Source: Ruminococcus sp. | Lineage (GTDB): Bacteria; Bacillota; Clostridia; Oscillospirales; Ruminococcaceae | Direction: 5' to 3' | DNA length: 64,000 nucleotides | Assembly (NCBI GenBank): GCA_021199375.1 | Contig: JAJQIB010000031.1 | Span: forward strand, 59,699 to 123,698 | In this document: positions 25,388 to 33,521 of the stretch, piece by piece | Layout: each line of letters opens with the position of its first letter | How positions within the stretch are numbered: the first letter of the stretch is position 1 | Position numbers and translations under genes: made by a program | The notes under the pieces: generated by a model | The model's input: the letters and a program-made list of their open reading frames with translations, nothing else | Told to the model about the DNA's origin: nothing | Databases searched by the model: none

Positions 25388-25415
25388 TTGACAATTTCAA
25401 ATTATGTGGTAAAAT
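25388..25415 (+). promoter_or_regulatory. Promoter of the MinD-like gene and its long leader
   Basis: TTGACA (25388-25393), 16 bases, TAAAAT (25410-25415). Transcription would start near 25422, giving a leader of about 275 nt before the MinD-like start. Confidence 0.6.
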
Positions 25416-25442
25416 ATATAGTAGGTAACACTGTGCGTAACT

Positions 25443-25668
25443 AGGTGGGTTTGATTTAAGTAATAGCAAAATTTGTAAAAAATCAAATTCCAAAATATGC
25501 CGCAGAAGCCTTGCATCTGTGAGGGAAGGGATGCAAGAGTGTGACAAGGCGGCGTTCTGCACGGTAATGGCTTAGGCTTAATGTCTTTGCACGATACTTC
25601 GCTTGCCGCTTTGTATGGAGTGCGGCATGAGCACAGCGGCGGCAAAGAGCTGTCGGTGGTGCAGGTAT
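25443..25668 (+). ncRNA. Structured leader RNA of unknown class (riboswitch or small RNA candidate)
   Basis: The 480-bp stretch 25217-25697 holds no convincing gene. Within it three paired regions stand out: TTTGATTT/AAATCAAA (25451-25458 with 25480-25487), CTTGCATC/GATGCAAG nested in GCAGAA/TTCTGC (25503-25560), and TGCCGC/GCGGCA nested in CTTTGC/GCAAAG (25585-25646). The sequence is clearly richer in G+C than the promoter before it. CTGCAC (25557-25562), part of which closes the second domain, can instead pair with GTGCAG (25659-25664) near the ribosome site, so two folds exclude each other. I compared it by eye with TPP, cobalamin, c-di-GMP, glycine, M-box, ydaO, 6S, SRP and tmRNA signatures and found no match. 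Confidence 0.5.
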
Positions 25669-25697
25669 CTAATTTAAGAAAGGGGCAGAATAAAATT

Positions 25698-26435
25698 ATG
25701 TCAAAAATTATTGCGGTAACCTCCGGTAAGGGAGGAACGGGCAAATCTTCCATTAGCGCATGCTTAGGCTATGCACTTGCTAAGCAGGGCAACAGAACGC
25801 TTATAATTGAGCTGGACTTTGGTCTTAGATGTATGGATATAATGCTCGGAATGCAGGGAAATATTACATATGACCTAGGAGATGTTCTTGAGGGCACCTG
25901 TGATGTTTACAAGGCTACTACTACAGTTAAGCTTGCATCCAATCTATCAGTTCTATGTGCGCCTTCAGATCCCTTTGTACAGCTAAAGGCTGAGGATATC
26001 GAGAAGATAACCTCAGAAATGAGAAAATATTTTGAATACATCATTATTGATACCTCTGCGGGAATTAACGGCTCGGTATTTGATATTGTTACAAACTCAG
26101 ACCTGATTCTTATTGTCACAACTCCGGATCCTGTATGTGTACGTGATGCACGCATGATGTCGGACGAGTTCTATAAGAGAGGAAATCAAAAGCAGCGTCT
26201 TGTTATAAACAAGGCAAACAAGCGAATTTTTGAATACGAAGAAATGGATGACCTTGATGCAATAATCGACACCGTAGGCGTTCAGCTATTAGGAGTTATT
26301 CCTGAGGATTCAGCTATTCCGCTTGCTACAGGTAAGGGTGCGCCATTATCCTCAAGTTCCATGGGATTTTTGGCATTCTCGGCAATTTCAAGAAGAATTA
26401 AGGGCGAGCATATACCACTTTCTATTAAGGCTTAA
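25698..26435 (+). CDS. MinD-like P-loop ATPase
   Basis: The 245-residue protein begins MSKIIAVTSGKGGTGKSS with the deviant Walker A KGGTGKS and signature lysine of the MinD/ParA class. LIIELDFGLRCMDIMLG, YIIIDTSAGI (Walker B) and LIVTTPDPVCVRDARMM follow, and KANKRIFEYEEMDDLDAIIDTVGVQLLGVIPEDSAI is as in MinD. The extreme C-terminus (RRIKGEHIPLSIKA) is only weakly like the amphipathic membrane helix of MinD. No minC or minE is adjacent; mgsA follows, as in clostridial rod-shape/min clusters. ATG 25698 is used, with AGGGG 12 bases upstream. The role is probably in division-site placement or another polar process. Confidence 0.85.
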   Translation: MSKIIAVTSGKGGTGKSSISACLGYALAKQGNRTLIIELDFGLRCMDIMLGMQGNITYDLGDVLEGTCDVYKATTTVKLASNLSVLCAPSDPFVQLKAEDIEKITSEMRKYFEYIIIDTSAGINGSVFDIVTNSDLILIVTTPDPVCVRDARMMSDEFYKRGNQKQRLVINKANKRIFEYEEMDDLDAIIDTVGVQLLGVIPEDSAIPLATGKGAPLSSSSMGFLAFSAISRRIKGEHIPLSIKA

Positions 26436-26510
26436 CAAGGCTAGCTTTACAACGTGGTCTACCGTAAATATAAGCGGTGCGTAACGAGTTCTCTGAGGGG
26501 GGATTAGAGT

Positions 26511-26915
26511 TTGAATATTGCACTTATTGCACATGACACAAAAAAGGAGCTAATGGTACAGTTTTGCATAGCGTATTGCGGAGTTTTGGGCAGAAATACG
26601 CTTTGTGCTACCGGAACAACCGGAAAGCTTGTTTCAGAGGCTACAGGACTTAAAATACAAAGATATATGAGCGGTGTTCAAGGTGGCGCACAGCAGATTG
26701 CAGCGCGGATTTCTTGTAATGAGATTGACCTGCTAATGTTCTTTAGAGATCCAATTTCGGCAAAGCCTCATGAGCCGAATGAAGGCGATCTATTGCGACT
26801 TTGTGATGTACATAACATACCAGTCGCTACAAACATTGCTACGGCGGAGGCACTAATACACGCTCTTGAGCGTGGAGATTTAGACTGGAGAAACATTGTC
26901 AATCCACCGATGTGA
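26511..26915 (+). CDS. mgsA: Methylglyoxal synthase
   Basis: The 134-residue enzyme converts dihydroxyacetone phosphate to methylglyoxal and phosphate, a bypass that releases phosphate under sugar stress. [18 protein letters not shown], the phosphate-binding [30 protein letters not shown], the catalytic Asp in [35 protein letters not shown] and the end are all standard. The TTG at 26511 is the start, preceded by GAGGGGGGA. A terminator follows, so it is probably transcribed with the MinD-like gene 75 bases upstream. Confidence 0.95.
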   Translation: MNIALIAHDTKKELMVQFCIAYCGVLGRNTLCATGTTGKLVSEATGLKIQRYMSGVQGGAQQIAARISCNEIDLLMFFRDPISAKPHEPNEGDLLRLCDVHNIPVATNIATAEALIHALERGDLDWRNIVNPPM

Positions 26916-26924
26916 CGGCAACGC

Positions 26925-26962
26925 AACTTCGTTCGACCTTTCGGGCGGGCGAAGTTTTTCTT
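26925..26962 (+). terminator. Terminator after mgsA
   Basis: AACTTCG (26925-26931) pairs with CGAAGTT (26950-26956) with further G-C pairs inside, followed by TTTCTTTT. Confidence 0.75.
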
Positions 26963-27000
26963 TTCAGAAGGTTTTCTATGCATAATGAGAGGTGAGAGAA

Positions 27001-27576
27001 TTGCGTTTGTCTGAATCGGGTATTGACGACATAGAGCGTGTACTCTTTTCAGGGCTTGAATATGGCGAGGAATGCGCAGACCTTATTATGGTGCTTGGAA
27101 GCAAAAGGGCTTGTGACTATCGCGTGCCGAAGGCGAGAGAGCTGTTTTTGAGCGAAAAGGCTAACAGGATTTTGCTTTGTGGCGGAAGGGTTCAAAAAAC
27201 AACATTTGGCGAAATGGCTGAGTGGCAGGCGATGAGTATGGCGCTTAATGACCTGCCGAGTGAGAGCGTGTTTTTCGAAAAAGATTCGATGTATACGGCG
27301 GCTAATTTTGAGCTTGCAAAACCAATAATTGAGAAAATGAGTCCTGAGCCTAAGAGGATTTTGCTTGTTACGGCGGATTTTCATATGCGAAGGGCAATTT
27401 TGTTAGCACATAGGATTTTACCAAGGTATGAGTTTTTGCCGTGTCCTGTAAGCAAGGGAAGCGCTTGCAGAGATAGGTTTAGATTAAGTCAAAAGGGAAT
27501 GAGCAGAGCTATCGCTGAGGCACAAAAGCTTGTAATGTATGCTAAAGAAGGACTTATTGACGATATAGAAATTTGA
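27001..27576 (+). CDS. DUF218 (YdcF/SanA-like) protein
   Basis: The 191-residue protein has the DUF218 pattern: LIMVLGSKRACDYRVPKARELFLSEKANRILLCGG, then FFEKDSMYTAANFELAKPII and ILLVTADFHMRRAILLAHRIL. Members bind S-adenosylmethionine or act near the cell envelope; no activity is proven for this type. There is no signal peptide or membrane helix, unlike many SanA proteins, so it is cytosolic. The TTG at 27001 fits GAGGTGA six bases upstream; a GTG at 26992 overlaps that site. It lies 16 bases ahead of hisS and is probably in one transcript with it. Confidence 0.8.
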   Translation: MRLSESGIDDIERVLFSGLEYGEECADLIMVLGSKRACDYRVPKARELFLSEKANRILLCGGRVQKTTFGEMAEWQAMSMALNDLPSESVFFEKDSMYTAANFELAKPIIEKMSPEPKRILLVTADFHMRRAILLAHRILPRYEFLPCPVSKGSACRDRFRLSQKGMSRAIAEAQKLVMYAKEGLIDDIEI

Positions 27577-27592
27577 AGGGAATATTATAGAT

Positions 27593-28921
27593 ATGGCTAA
27601 TTTAAAAATACAAAGACCAAAGGGTACTCAGGATGTTGTTCCATCTCAGATGTATAAGTGGAACACGGTAGAGAGTATTGTAAAAGAGGCGGCGACGAAC
27701 TACGGGTTTAGGGAGATAAGAATTCCGACCTTTGAAGAAACGTCGCTGTTTGTTCGCTCGGTAGGTGATACTACTGATGTGGTGCAAAAGGAGATGTATT
27801 CTGTTACAGCAACAGGAGATTCACAGTTTACGCTAAGACCTGAGGGCACGGCGGGAACTATACGTGCGCTAATTGAGAACGGACTTCTTAATGAGGGTTT
27901 CCCTCAGAAGGTGTTTTACGTGCTGTCCTGTTTTAGGCACGAAAAGCCGCAGGCAGGCAGACTTCGTGAGTTTCACCAATTTGGATGCGAGATGGTGGGC
28001 ACAAAGGACCCAAGAGCTGACGCTGAGGTGATTGCGCTTGCTAAGTCGATTATCGACTCGGCAGGACTTAAAGGCATTAAGCTTTATATAAATTCAATCG
28101 GCTGTCCTGAATGCAGAGCTAAATATCATGCTGCACTTAAAGAGTACTTCCGCTCAAAGGAGGACGAGCTTTGCGACACCTGTAAGGATAGACTTGAGCG
28201 AAATCCTATGAGAATACTTGACTGTAAGAGCCCGATATGCTCCGAGATTGCAAAGGATGCACCTATCGTGCTTGACTATTTATGTGACGAGTGTCGTGAG
28301 CATTTTGAGGGACTGCAAAAATATCTGACAGCAATGGGAATAGAGTACGAGATAAATTCACGTATTGTAAGAGGACTTGACTACTACACCAAGACGGTGT
28401 TTGAGTTTGTTACAACCGATATTGGCGCGCAGGGCACAGTTTGCGGAGGCGGACGCTATGACGGCTTGATTGAAACGCTAAGCGGCAAGGAGTGTCCGGC
28501 ATTAGGCTTTGGCATGGGACTTGAACGGCTTATTCTTACTATGGAAAATCAGGGAATAGAGTTTGCCAAGGAGGATAGCTGTGATGTCTACTTTGCGCCT
28601 ATGGGAGAGGCTGCAGCTATTAAGGCGATGCAGCTAACCGAGCAGCTAAGAGCAGACGGTGTTTCAGCGCAGTGCGATGTTGTTGGACGTGGTCTTAAGG
28701 CTCAGATGAAATACGCCGACAAGATTGGCACGAAATTTACGGTTGTTATCGGAGACAGCGAGCTTGAAAGCGGCAAGGCTAATATAAAGGACATGAATAG
28801 CGGTGAGCAGGTTGAGGCACCGCTTGACGAAGGCTTTTCGAAGGTGTTTAATGCGCTGCTTATCTCTAGGATGCTTGCTGACGATGATATAGACGAGTCG
28901 ATATTTGATTTGAATCAATGA
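27593..28921 (+). CDS. hisS: Histidyl-tRNA synthetase
   Basis: The 442-residue class II synthetase charges tRNA-His. Motif 1 (RIPTFEETSLFVRSVGDTTDVVQKEMYS), motif 2 (FTLRPEGTAGTIRALIENGL, CFRHEKPQAGRLREFHQFGCEMVG), the histidine-specific RGLDYYTKTVFEF and motif 3 (GFGMGLERLILTME) are all visible, followed by the anticodon-binding domain (YFAPMGEAAAIKAMQLTEQLR). Length is normal. It starts an uninterrupted run of genes hisS-unknown-unknown-aspS-esterase with gaps of 9 to 22 bases. No T-box leader was seen. Confidence 0.97.
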   Translation: MANLKIQRPKGTQDVVPSQMYKWNTVESIVKEAATNYGFREIRIPTFEETSLFVRSVGDTTDVVQKEMYSVTATGDSQFTLRPEGTAGTIRALIENGLLNEGFPQKVFYVLSCFRHEKPQAGRLREFHQFGCEMVGTKDPRADAEVIALAKSIIDSAGLKGIKLYINSIGCPECRAKYHAALKEYFRSKEDELCDTCKDRLERNPMRILDCKSPICSEIAKDAPIVLDYLCDECREHFEGLQKYLTAMGIEYEINSRIVRGLDYYTKTVFEFVTTDIGAQGTVCGGGRYDGLIETLSGKECPALGFGMGLERLILTMENQGIEFAKEDSCDVYFAPMGEAAAIKAMQLTEQLRADGVSAQCDVVGRGLKAQMKYADKIGTKFTVVIGDSELESGKANIKDMNSGEQVEAPLDEGFSKVFNALLISRMLADDDIDESIFDLNQ

Positions 28922-28933
28922 AAGGAAATCGGT

Positions 28934-29248
28934 ATGGAAAGACAAAGGTGCGATGATTGCAAGGAAATACCCCTTGTAAAAATACATAATCCTCAGGAGT
29001 ATATGCTTTGTATGGATAGCTTTATGAGGATGGTAAATCACAACAAGGTTGAGATTGTGTATCAAACCTGTCCGCTTGACCAGGTTATAAAGGATGGCAA
29101 ATTTTACACAAGAAAGATTTTTCACCAGTTTAGGTGCAACACCTGTGGGTGTATTTACGGAATGTACGTAGATGCAACGCAGGGCGGCGAAATCAAGCTA
29201 AACGACAAGGTGTTTAATCCGAGTGAGTATGATTCGCCAAAGAAGTAA
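28934..29248 (+). CDS. Unknown 104-aa protein with zinc-ribbon-like cysteines
   Basis: Not recognised. The protein has two cysteine pairs, CDDC near the front (residues 6-9) and CNTCGC (about 75-80), which could bind one zinc. The rest is mixed alpha/beta with no membrane segment: LCMDSFMRMVNHNKVEIVYQTCPLDQVIKDGKFYTRKIFHQFRC. ATG 28934 follows AAAGGA. It sits between hisS and aspS in a tight run, 12 bases after hisS, which suggests a housekeeping-like expression level; a link with translation is only positional. Confidence 0.7.
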   Translation: MERQRCDDCKEIPLVKIHNPQEYMLCMDSFMRMVNHNKVEIVYQTCPLDQVIKDGKFYTRKIFHQFRCNTCGCIYGMYVDATQGGEIKLNDKVFNPSEYDSPKK

Positions 29249-29257
29249 GGAGCAGCT

Positions 29258-29785
29258 ATGTTTTTTGTTTTCCCGAAAAGGGTTGAGCTTCACACAACGC
29301 TGACACCTAAGCAGTGCAGAAGCAAGCTGCGCCGTGAGATGGTAGAGCATAAAAGGAAACCGAGCCTTGTATCGGCAAGTCGATTTTACAAGGCGCATAA
29401 GCTTGATAGCTGCTATTACGGAGCATATAAAAATGATGGAAGCTTTGAGGTGTTTTATCACCGTGTAAAAAAGCATGATGGCTCATCAGCGGGTTTTTTT
29501 GGCAAAATAACAAAGGACGAGAACGGTTCAATGATAAGCGGCAGGCTAAGGCGAACAGCATCCGTTTATGTGACGCTAATCGTTTGGACAGTGGCGCTTT
29601 TGCTTCTGGTGCTATGTCTTGTGGCTCTTGACGAGTTCGCAGGTGCAGCCTGTATGGCGGCAGTATTCGTAATAGGATTTGCACTAATTTGTCAGGATTC
29701 CTCTGCTAAATATGTCATGTCGTATCTTGACACGTTTCCTGACGAGACCAATGCAGATGAGGATGAAAAGGACGAAATAAATTAG
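29258..29785 (+). CDS. Unknown 175-aa membrane protein
   Basis: Not recognised. A soluble N-terminal half of about 105 residues (basic, with YYGAYKNDGSFEVFYHRVKKHDG) is followed by two close membrane helices (YVTLIVWTVALLLLVLCLVAL and AACMAAVFVIGFALICQ) and an acidic tail ending DEDEKDEIN. ATG 29258 follows AAGGAGCAGCT. The gene lies 9 bases after the previous one and 17 before aspS, so all are in one transcript. Confidence 0.7.
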   Translation: MFFVFPKRVELHTTLTPKQCRSKLRREMVEHKRKPSLVSASRFYKAHKLDSCYYGAYKNDGSFEVFYHRVKKHDGSSAGFFGKITKDENGSMISGRLRRTASVYVTLIVWTVALLLLVLCLVALDEFAGAACMAAVFVIGFALICQDSSAKYVMSYLDTFPDETNADEDEKDEIN

Positions 29786-29802
29786 AAATAGGACTGATAA
29801 AA

Positions 29803-31587
29803 ATGAAACTTGATAGTATGAAGGGATTAAATAGAACACACTACTGCGGCGAGATTCCGCTTGAAGGCGGCGAGGTAGTAGTATGCGGCTTTGCCGACAG
29901 AGTAAGAGATATGGGAAACCTTATCTTTATAAACCTAAGAGATCGCACAGGTATTGTTCAGCTGGCGTTTAATGACGAAACAGACCGTGAGATTTTTGCG
30001 AAGGCACAGAATATACACAGCGAATATGTGCTTATGGCGAAGGGCGTAGTGACTCCTCGTGAAAGCGTAAATCACAAGCTCAAGACCGGTGCGGTTGAGA
30101 TTATAGTTAGTGATTTAAGAATACTCTCTAAAGCTCAGACCACACCATTTGAGGTGACAAATTCGGACAAGGTAAATGAGGAGCTAAAGCTTAGATACCG
30201 TTATCTTGACCTTAGAAATCCTAAGCTGCAAAATAATCTAATGCTTAGACACGAAATTGCTAAGGCGGCAAGAGAGTATTTTTATGACAATGACTTTCTT
30301 GAGATCGAGACACCTATGATGATTCGCTCAACCCCTGAGGGCGCTCGTGACTATTTGGTTCCTTCAAGAGTGCATAAGGGCAGCTTTTATGCGCTGCCGC
30401 AGTCTCCGCAGATTTACAAGCAGCTGCTCATGGTTTCGGGATTTGATAGATATGTTCAGATTGCACGTTGCTTTAGAGATGAGGACCTCAGAGCAGATAG
30501 ACAGCCTGAATTTACCCAGATAGATCTTGAGATGTCCTTTACTGATGTTGATGGACTAATTGAGATGGGTGAGGGCTTTTTAAAGCACATTTGCAAAATG
30601 GTGCTTAATAAGGACATTGAAACTCCTTTGCCGAGATACACCTATGCGGATGCAATGAATCGTTTTGGCTCAGACAAGCCTGATACTCGATTTGGAATGG
30701 AGATTCAGGATATCACCGATACGGTTAAGGATATAGACTTTGTAGTGTTTAAAAGCGCAATTGAAGCAGGAGGCTCAGTCAGAGCAATTGTTGCAAGGGA
30801 TGCGGCGACAACATACACTCGTAAGGAAATAGACAAGCTAACCGAGCATGCAAAGGGAATAGGAGCAAAGGGACTAGCGTACATTCGCTGGACATCTGAC
30901 GGCGCAAACTGTTCGTTTAAGAAGTTCTTAGGCGATGGAGACCTAGACCGAATCCTTAGCACGTTAGACGCTAAGGAAGGAGATCTTGTGCTTATTGCAG
31001 CGGACAAGGACAGAGTTGCTCTCCCCGTTTTGGGCGCACTAAGACTTATAGTTGCAAAGCGTCTTGATATCATACCTCAGGATAAGATGAATTTCTTGGT
31101 TATTACTGAAATGCCGTTTTTCGAGCTTGATGAAGAGACGGGAAAGTGGGTAGCTATGCATCATCCCTTCACCATGCCAATGGAGGAGTGCCTCGATAGC
31201 CTAGATAGCGATCCCGCTTCAGTAAGAGCGCAGGCGTTCGACTTTGTTGTAAACGGTGTAGAGCTTTCAAGTGGCTCTATGCGTATTACAGATTACGAAT
31301 TACAGCAAAAAATGTTTGAAGCATTAGGACTTACTGATGAAGAAATTGAAACTAAGTTTGGATTTCTTGTAGAAGCCTATCGTTATGCTGCACCCCCTCA
31401 TGGCGGTATGGGCTTTGGACTTGACAGACTGGCAATGATTTTATCCGGTGCTGATTCGCTCAGAGATGTTGTAGCATTTCCGAAGGTACAAAATGCAAGT
31501 GAGCTTATGAGTGCTTGTCCTGCACAGGTTGACACGCAGCAGCTTGAAGAGCTTGGAATTGAAGTAAGCAAGAGTGATTCTGAGTAA
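29803..31587 (+). CDS. aspS: Aspartyl-tRNA synthetase
   Basis: The 594-residue bacterial-type class II synthetase has an OB-fold anticodon domain (VVVCGFADRVRDMGNLIFINLRDRTGIVQL), motif 1 (LEIETPMMIRSTPEGARDYLVPSR), motif 2 (IARCFRDEDLRADRQPEFTQIDLEMSF), the inserted GAD domain (about 290-420) and motif 3 (GGMGFGLDRLAMIL). Length is normal for bacteria. Whether it is discriminating or also charges tRNA-Asn is not decided by what I can see, since GatCAB status elsewhere is unknown. It is the fourth gene of the hisS run. Confidence 0.97.
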   Translation: MKLDSMKGLNRTHYCGEIPLEGGEVVVCGFADRVRDMGNLIFINLRDRTGIVQLAFNDETDREIFAKAQNIHSEYVLMAKGVVTPRESVNHKLKTGAVEIIVSDLRILSKAQTTPFEVTNSDKVNEELKLRYRYLDLRNPKLQNNLMLRHEIAKAAREYFYDNDFLEIETPMMIRSTPEGARDYLVPSRVHKGSFYALPQSPQIYKQLLMVSGFDRYVQIARCFRDEDLRADRQPEFTQIDLEMSFTDVDGLIEMGEGFLKHICKMVLNKDIETPLPRYTYADAMNRFGSDKPDTRFGMEIQDITDTVKDIDFVVFKSAIEAGGSVRAIVARDAATTYTRKEIDKLTEHAKGIGAKGLAYIRWTSDGANCSFKKFLGDGDLDRILSTLDAKEGDLVLIAADKDRVALPVLGALRLIVAKRLDIIPQDKMNFLVITEMPFFELDEETGKWVAMHHPFTMPMEECLDSLDSDPASVRAQAFDFVVNGVELSSGSMRITDYELQQKMFEALGLTDEEIETKFGFLVEAYRYAAPPHGGMGFGLDRLAMILSGADSLRDVVAFPKVQNASELMSACPAQVDTQQLEELGIEVSKSDSE

Positions 31588-31609
31588 AAGATCGAAGGGA
31601 GGAGCAGCA

Positions 31610-32674
31610 ATGAACAGAGCTTTTGTGAGTGCAGATAGTGATGCACTTAGGTATATGGGAAGAACCGAGACCTATGATGGCGGAGTACGCTTTGTCTTTG
31701 CAGGAACATCGGTTACAATTAGATTTGTCGGAAGCGAGATCTCATGCGTTATAAGAAATCACAAGTTCTTTAATGTCATGGAGATTGGTGCGGTGGTTGA
31801 CGGCAAGGTTACTAAGGTTACATTTGAGCATGAGGAGAAGGATTTGGTGCTTACTCTTGCAAGTGGACTTGACGATCAGCGAGTGCATGAGGTGACGCTG
31901 TATAAGCGTCAGGATGCGGCACATTACTTTGAGTTCAAGGGCTTTGAGCTTAGCGAGGGTGCAAAGGTGCTGGCGGCTAAGGAGGCGCCTAAACGCAGAA
32001 TAGAATGCTACGGTGACTCTGTATCGGCAGGAGCGGTGGTAGAAGCGGTTGAAAATACCGCAAGCCAAGACCCTGAAAATAATGACGGACACTGGGATAA
32101 TGCCTGGTATTCCTATTCGCTTATCACAGCGAGGAATCTAGGAGCACAGATCCACGACATTGCACAGGGCGGAATTGCACTTTTTGACAACACAGGATAT
32201 TATCATGCACCGAGCTTTATAGGAATGGAAACGGCTTATGATAAGGTTTGCTACTTTCCTGAAGCAGAGGGCGGCATGACAAGCTGGGATTTTTCTAAAT
32301 ACATACCGCATCTTGTGATTTTTGCTATAGGACAAAATGACCCTCATAACGAGGGCAGTGATGATTTTGACATAAGTGATACGGCGTATCGCAAAAAATG
32401 GAAGGATGCTTACAAAAGGATAATAAGCGATCTTATGAGCAAATATCCAAAGGCGAGGTTTGTGCTAACGCTTACAGTGCTACAGCATGATAAAAGCTGG
32501 GATGAAGCTATAGCGGAGATTGCTGAAGAGATGGGCGAGCGTGTAAGCTACCTTAGATTCACTCGTGCGGGTGCTGCAACTCCGGGACATCCGAGAATTT
32601 ATGAGCAGTATGAGATGGCTGAGGAGCTTACGGCGTATATATCATCTATGGGAGATGAAATCTGGAAGGATTAA
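31610..32674 (+). CDS. CE2-like SGNH esterase without signal peptide
   Basis: The 354-residue protein has an N-terminal jelly-roll domain (about 1-120, YDGGVRFVFAGTSVTIRFVGSEISC) and a C-terminal SGNH domain with the nucleophile Ser137 in CYGDSVSAG, IAQGGIALF, the oxyanion Asn in FAIGQNDPH and a final GHPR histidine; there is no obvious catalytic Asp before it, as in CE2 enzymes that use a Ser-His pair. CE2 enzymes deacetylate xylan and other glycans and are usually secreted; this one has no signal peptide, so it may act on imported oligosaccharides. ATG 31610 follows GGGAGGAG. It is the last gene of the hisS-aspS run. Confidence 0.82.
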   Translation: MNRAFVSADSDALRYMGRTETYDGGVRFVFAGTSVTIRFVGSEISCVIRNHKFFNVMEIGAVVDGKVTKVTFEHEEKDLVLTLASGLDDQRVHEVTLYKRQDAAHYFEFKGFELSEGAKVLAAKEAPKRRIECYGDSVSAGAVVEAVENTASQDPENNDGHWDNAWYSYSLITARNLGAQIHDIAQGGIALFDNTGYYHAPSFIGMETAYDKVCYFPEAEGGMTSWDFSKYIPHLVIFAIGQNDPHNEGSDDFDISDTAYRKKWKDAYKRIISDLMSKYPKARFVLTLTVLQHDKSWDEAIAEIAEEMGERVSYLRFTRAGAATPGHPRIYEQYEMAEELTAYISSMGDEIWKD

Positions 32675-32700
32675 AAAATACATACATAAAAAATGAAAGA

Positions 32701-32730
32701 CCGACATACCCTAAAGTATGTCGGCTTTTT
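32701..32730 (+). terminator. Terminator of the hisS-aspS-esterase run
   Basis: CCGACATAC (32701-32709) pairs with GTATGTCGG (32716-32724), followed by CTTTTT. It also lies 8 bases after the stop of the convergent XRE gene. Confidence 0.85.
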
Positions 32731-32737
32731 GGCGTGG

Positions 32738-33313
32738 TTATTCGCCATCCTTTTTTAGATCCTTTACCTGCTGCTCACAGAAATTAATAATTTGATTGAG
32801 CTGTTCGGTTTGGAACGCATCCGGTGTAATATCGCCTGAATCTATTTGATTTGATTCCTTGGCAATTATGGCAACACGGTGCGGTTCAGCATGGACTAAG
32901 TCGCTTATCATCTTGACCTGTTCATCGTCAAGCGAGAATACCTCTTCCGAATTCTCCGGATTAGATAAAAACACACTTCTTAGCATTAGATATGCTGACT
33001 GACAAATGTAGGTCGAAACAGCATTTGATAGCTCCTCGCTACCTGCTAGTGCTGTAAGCTCTTCAAGTGCATTTACACATCTTATTGCTTCGCTTTCGCT
33101 GTAGTATACTCCGGGTCCAAACGAAGTGTTTCCGTAGATTTTATACAGCTTTTCAGCGGTATCTGGAGTTATACGTCTTTGACCGTTTTCCAGCATAGAA
33201 AGATGTGATTGGGTAAACCCTGCAAGATCGGATGCTTCCTTTTGAGTCAAGCCTGCTCTTAGTCTAGCGGCTTTCATTTCTTTAGCGATCTTATCGCCGT
33301 CCCTGATCTCCAT
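32738..33313 (-). CDS. XRE-family transcriptional regulator
   Basis: The 191-residue protein has an N-terminal Cro/CI helix-turn-helix (MKAARLRAGLTQKEASDLAGFTQSHLSMLENGQRRITPDTAEKLYKIYG) and a helical C-terminal region of about 115 residues with no recognisable ligand domain. The end is lysine-rich (QQVKDLKKDGE). ATG 33313 follows AGGTGA. Transcribed alone from a consensus promoter; its target genes are not evident. It is not linked to phage or plasmid genes here. Confidence 0.85.
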   Translation of the reverse strand: MEIRDGDKIAKEMKAARLRAGLTQKEASDLAGFTQSHLSMLENGQRRITPDTAEKLYKIYGNTSFGPGVYYSESEAIRCVNALEELTALAGSEELSNAVSTYICQSAYLMLRSVFLSNPENSEEVFSLDDEQVKMISDLVHAEPHRVAIIAKESNQIDSGDITPDAFQTEQLNQIINFCEQQVKDLKKDGE

Positions 33314-33337
33314 AAAAAATCACCTGTCCTTTAAACC

Positions 33338-33366
33338 ATTTTATCATAAATATTTCATTATGTCAA
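33338..33366 (-). promoter_or_regulatory. Promoter of the XRE regulator
   Basis: On the minus strand TTGACA (33366-33361), 17 bases, TAAAAT (33343-33338). Confidence 0.75.
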
Positions 33367-33459
33367 GTGTTTTGTGACGAAAAAAGATTTAAATTTTTCA
33401 AAGATTGCATTTTTATGGCAAAATACAACAATCTTGATAAAGCTTTTTTATTTACTGCT

Positions 33460-33497
33460 AAAAAAGTGCATAACGCACAAACCCATGCACTTTTTTT
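33460..33497 (-). terminator. Bidirectional-looking terminator after yfcE
   Basis: AAAAAAGTGCAT (33460-33471) and ATGCACTTTTTT (33485-33496) form a perfect 12-base repeat, giving a T-tract after the phosphoesterase gene on the minus strand. The 33367-33521 stretch holds nothing else. Confidence 0.8.
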
Positions 33498-33521
33498 GGA
33501 TTTCAATCATACAATACAACA

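Noticed and set aside
25443..25668. Structured leader as a known RNA (6S, SRP, TPP, cobalamin, c-di-GMP, ydaO)
   Set aside because: Looked for the conserved core sequences of each and found none; kept as unassigned.
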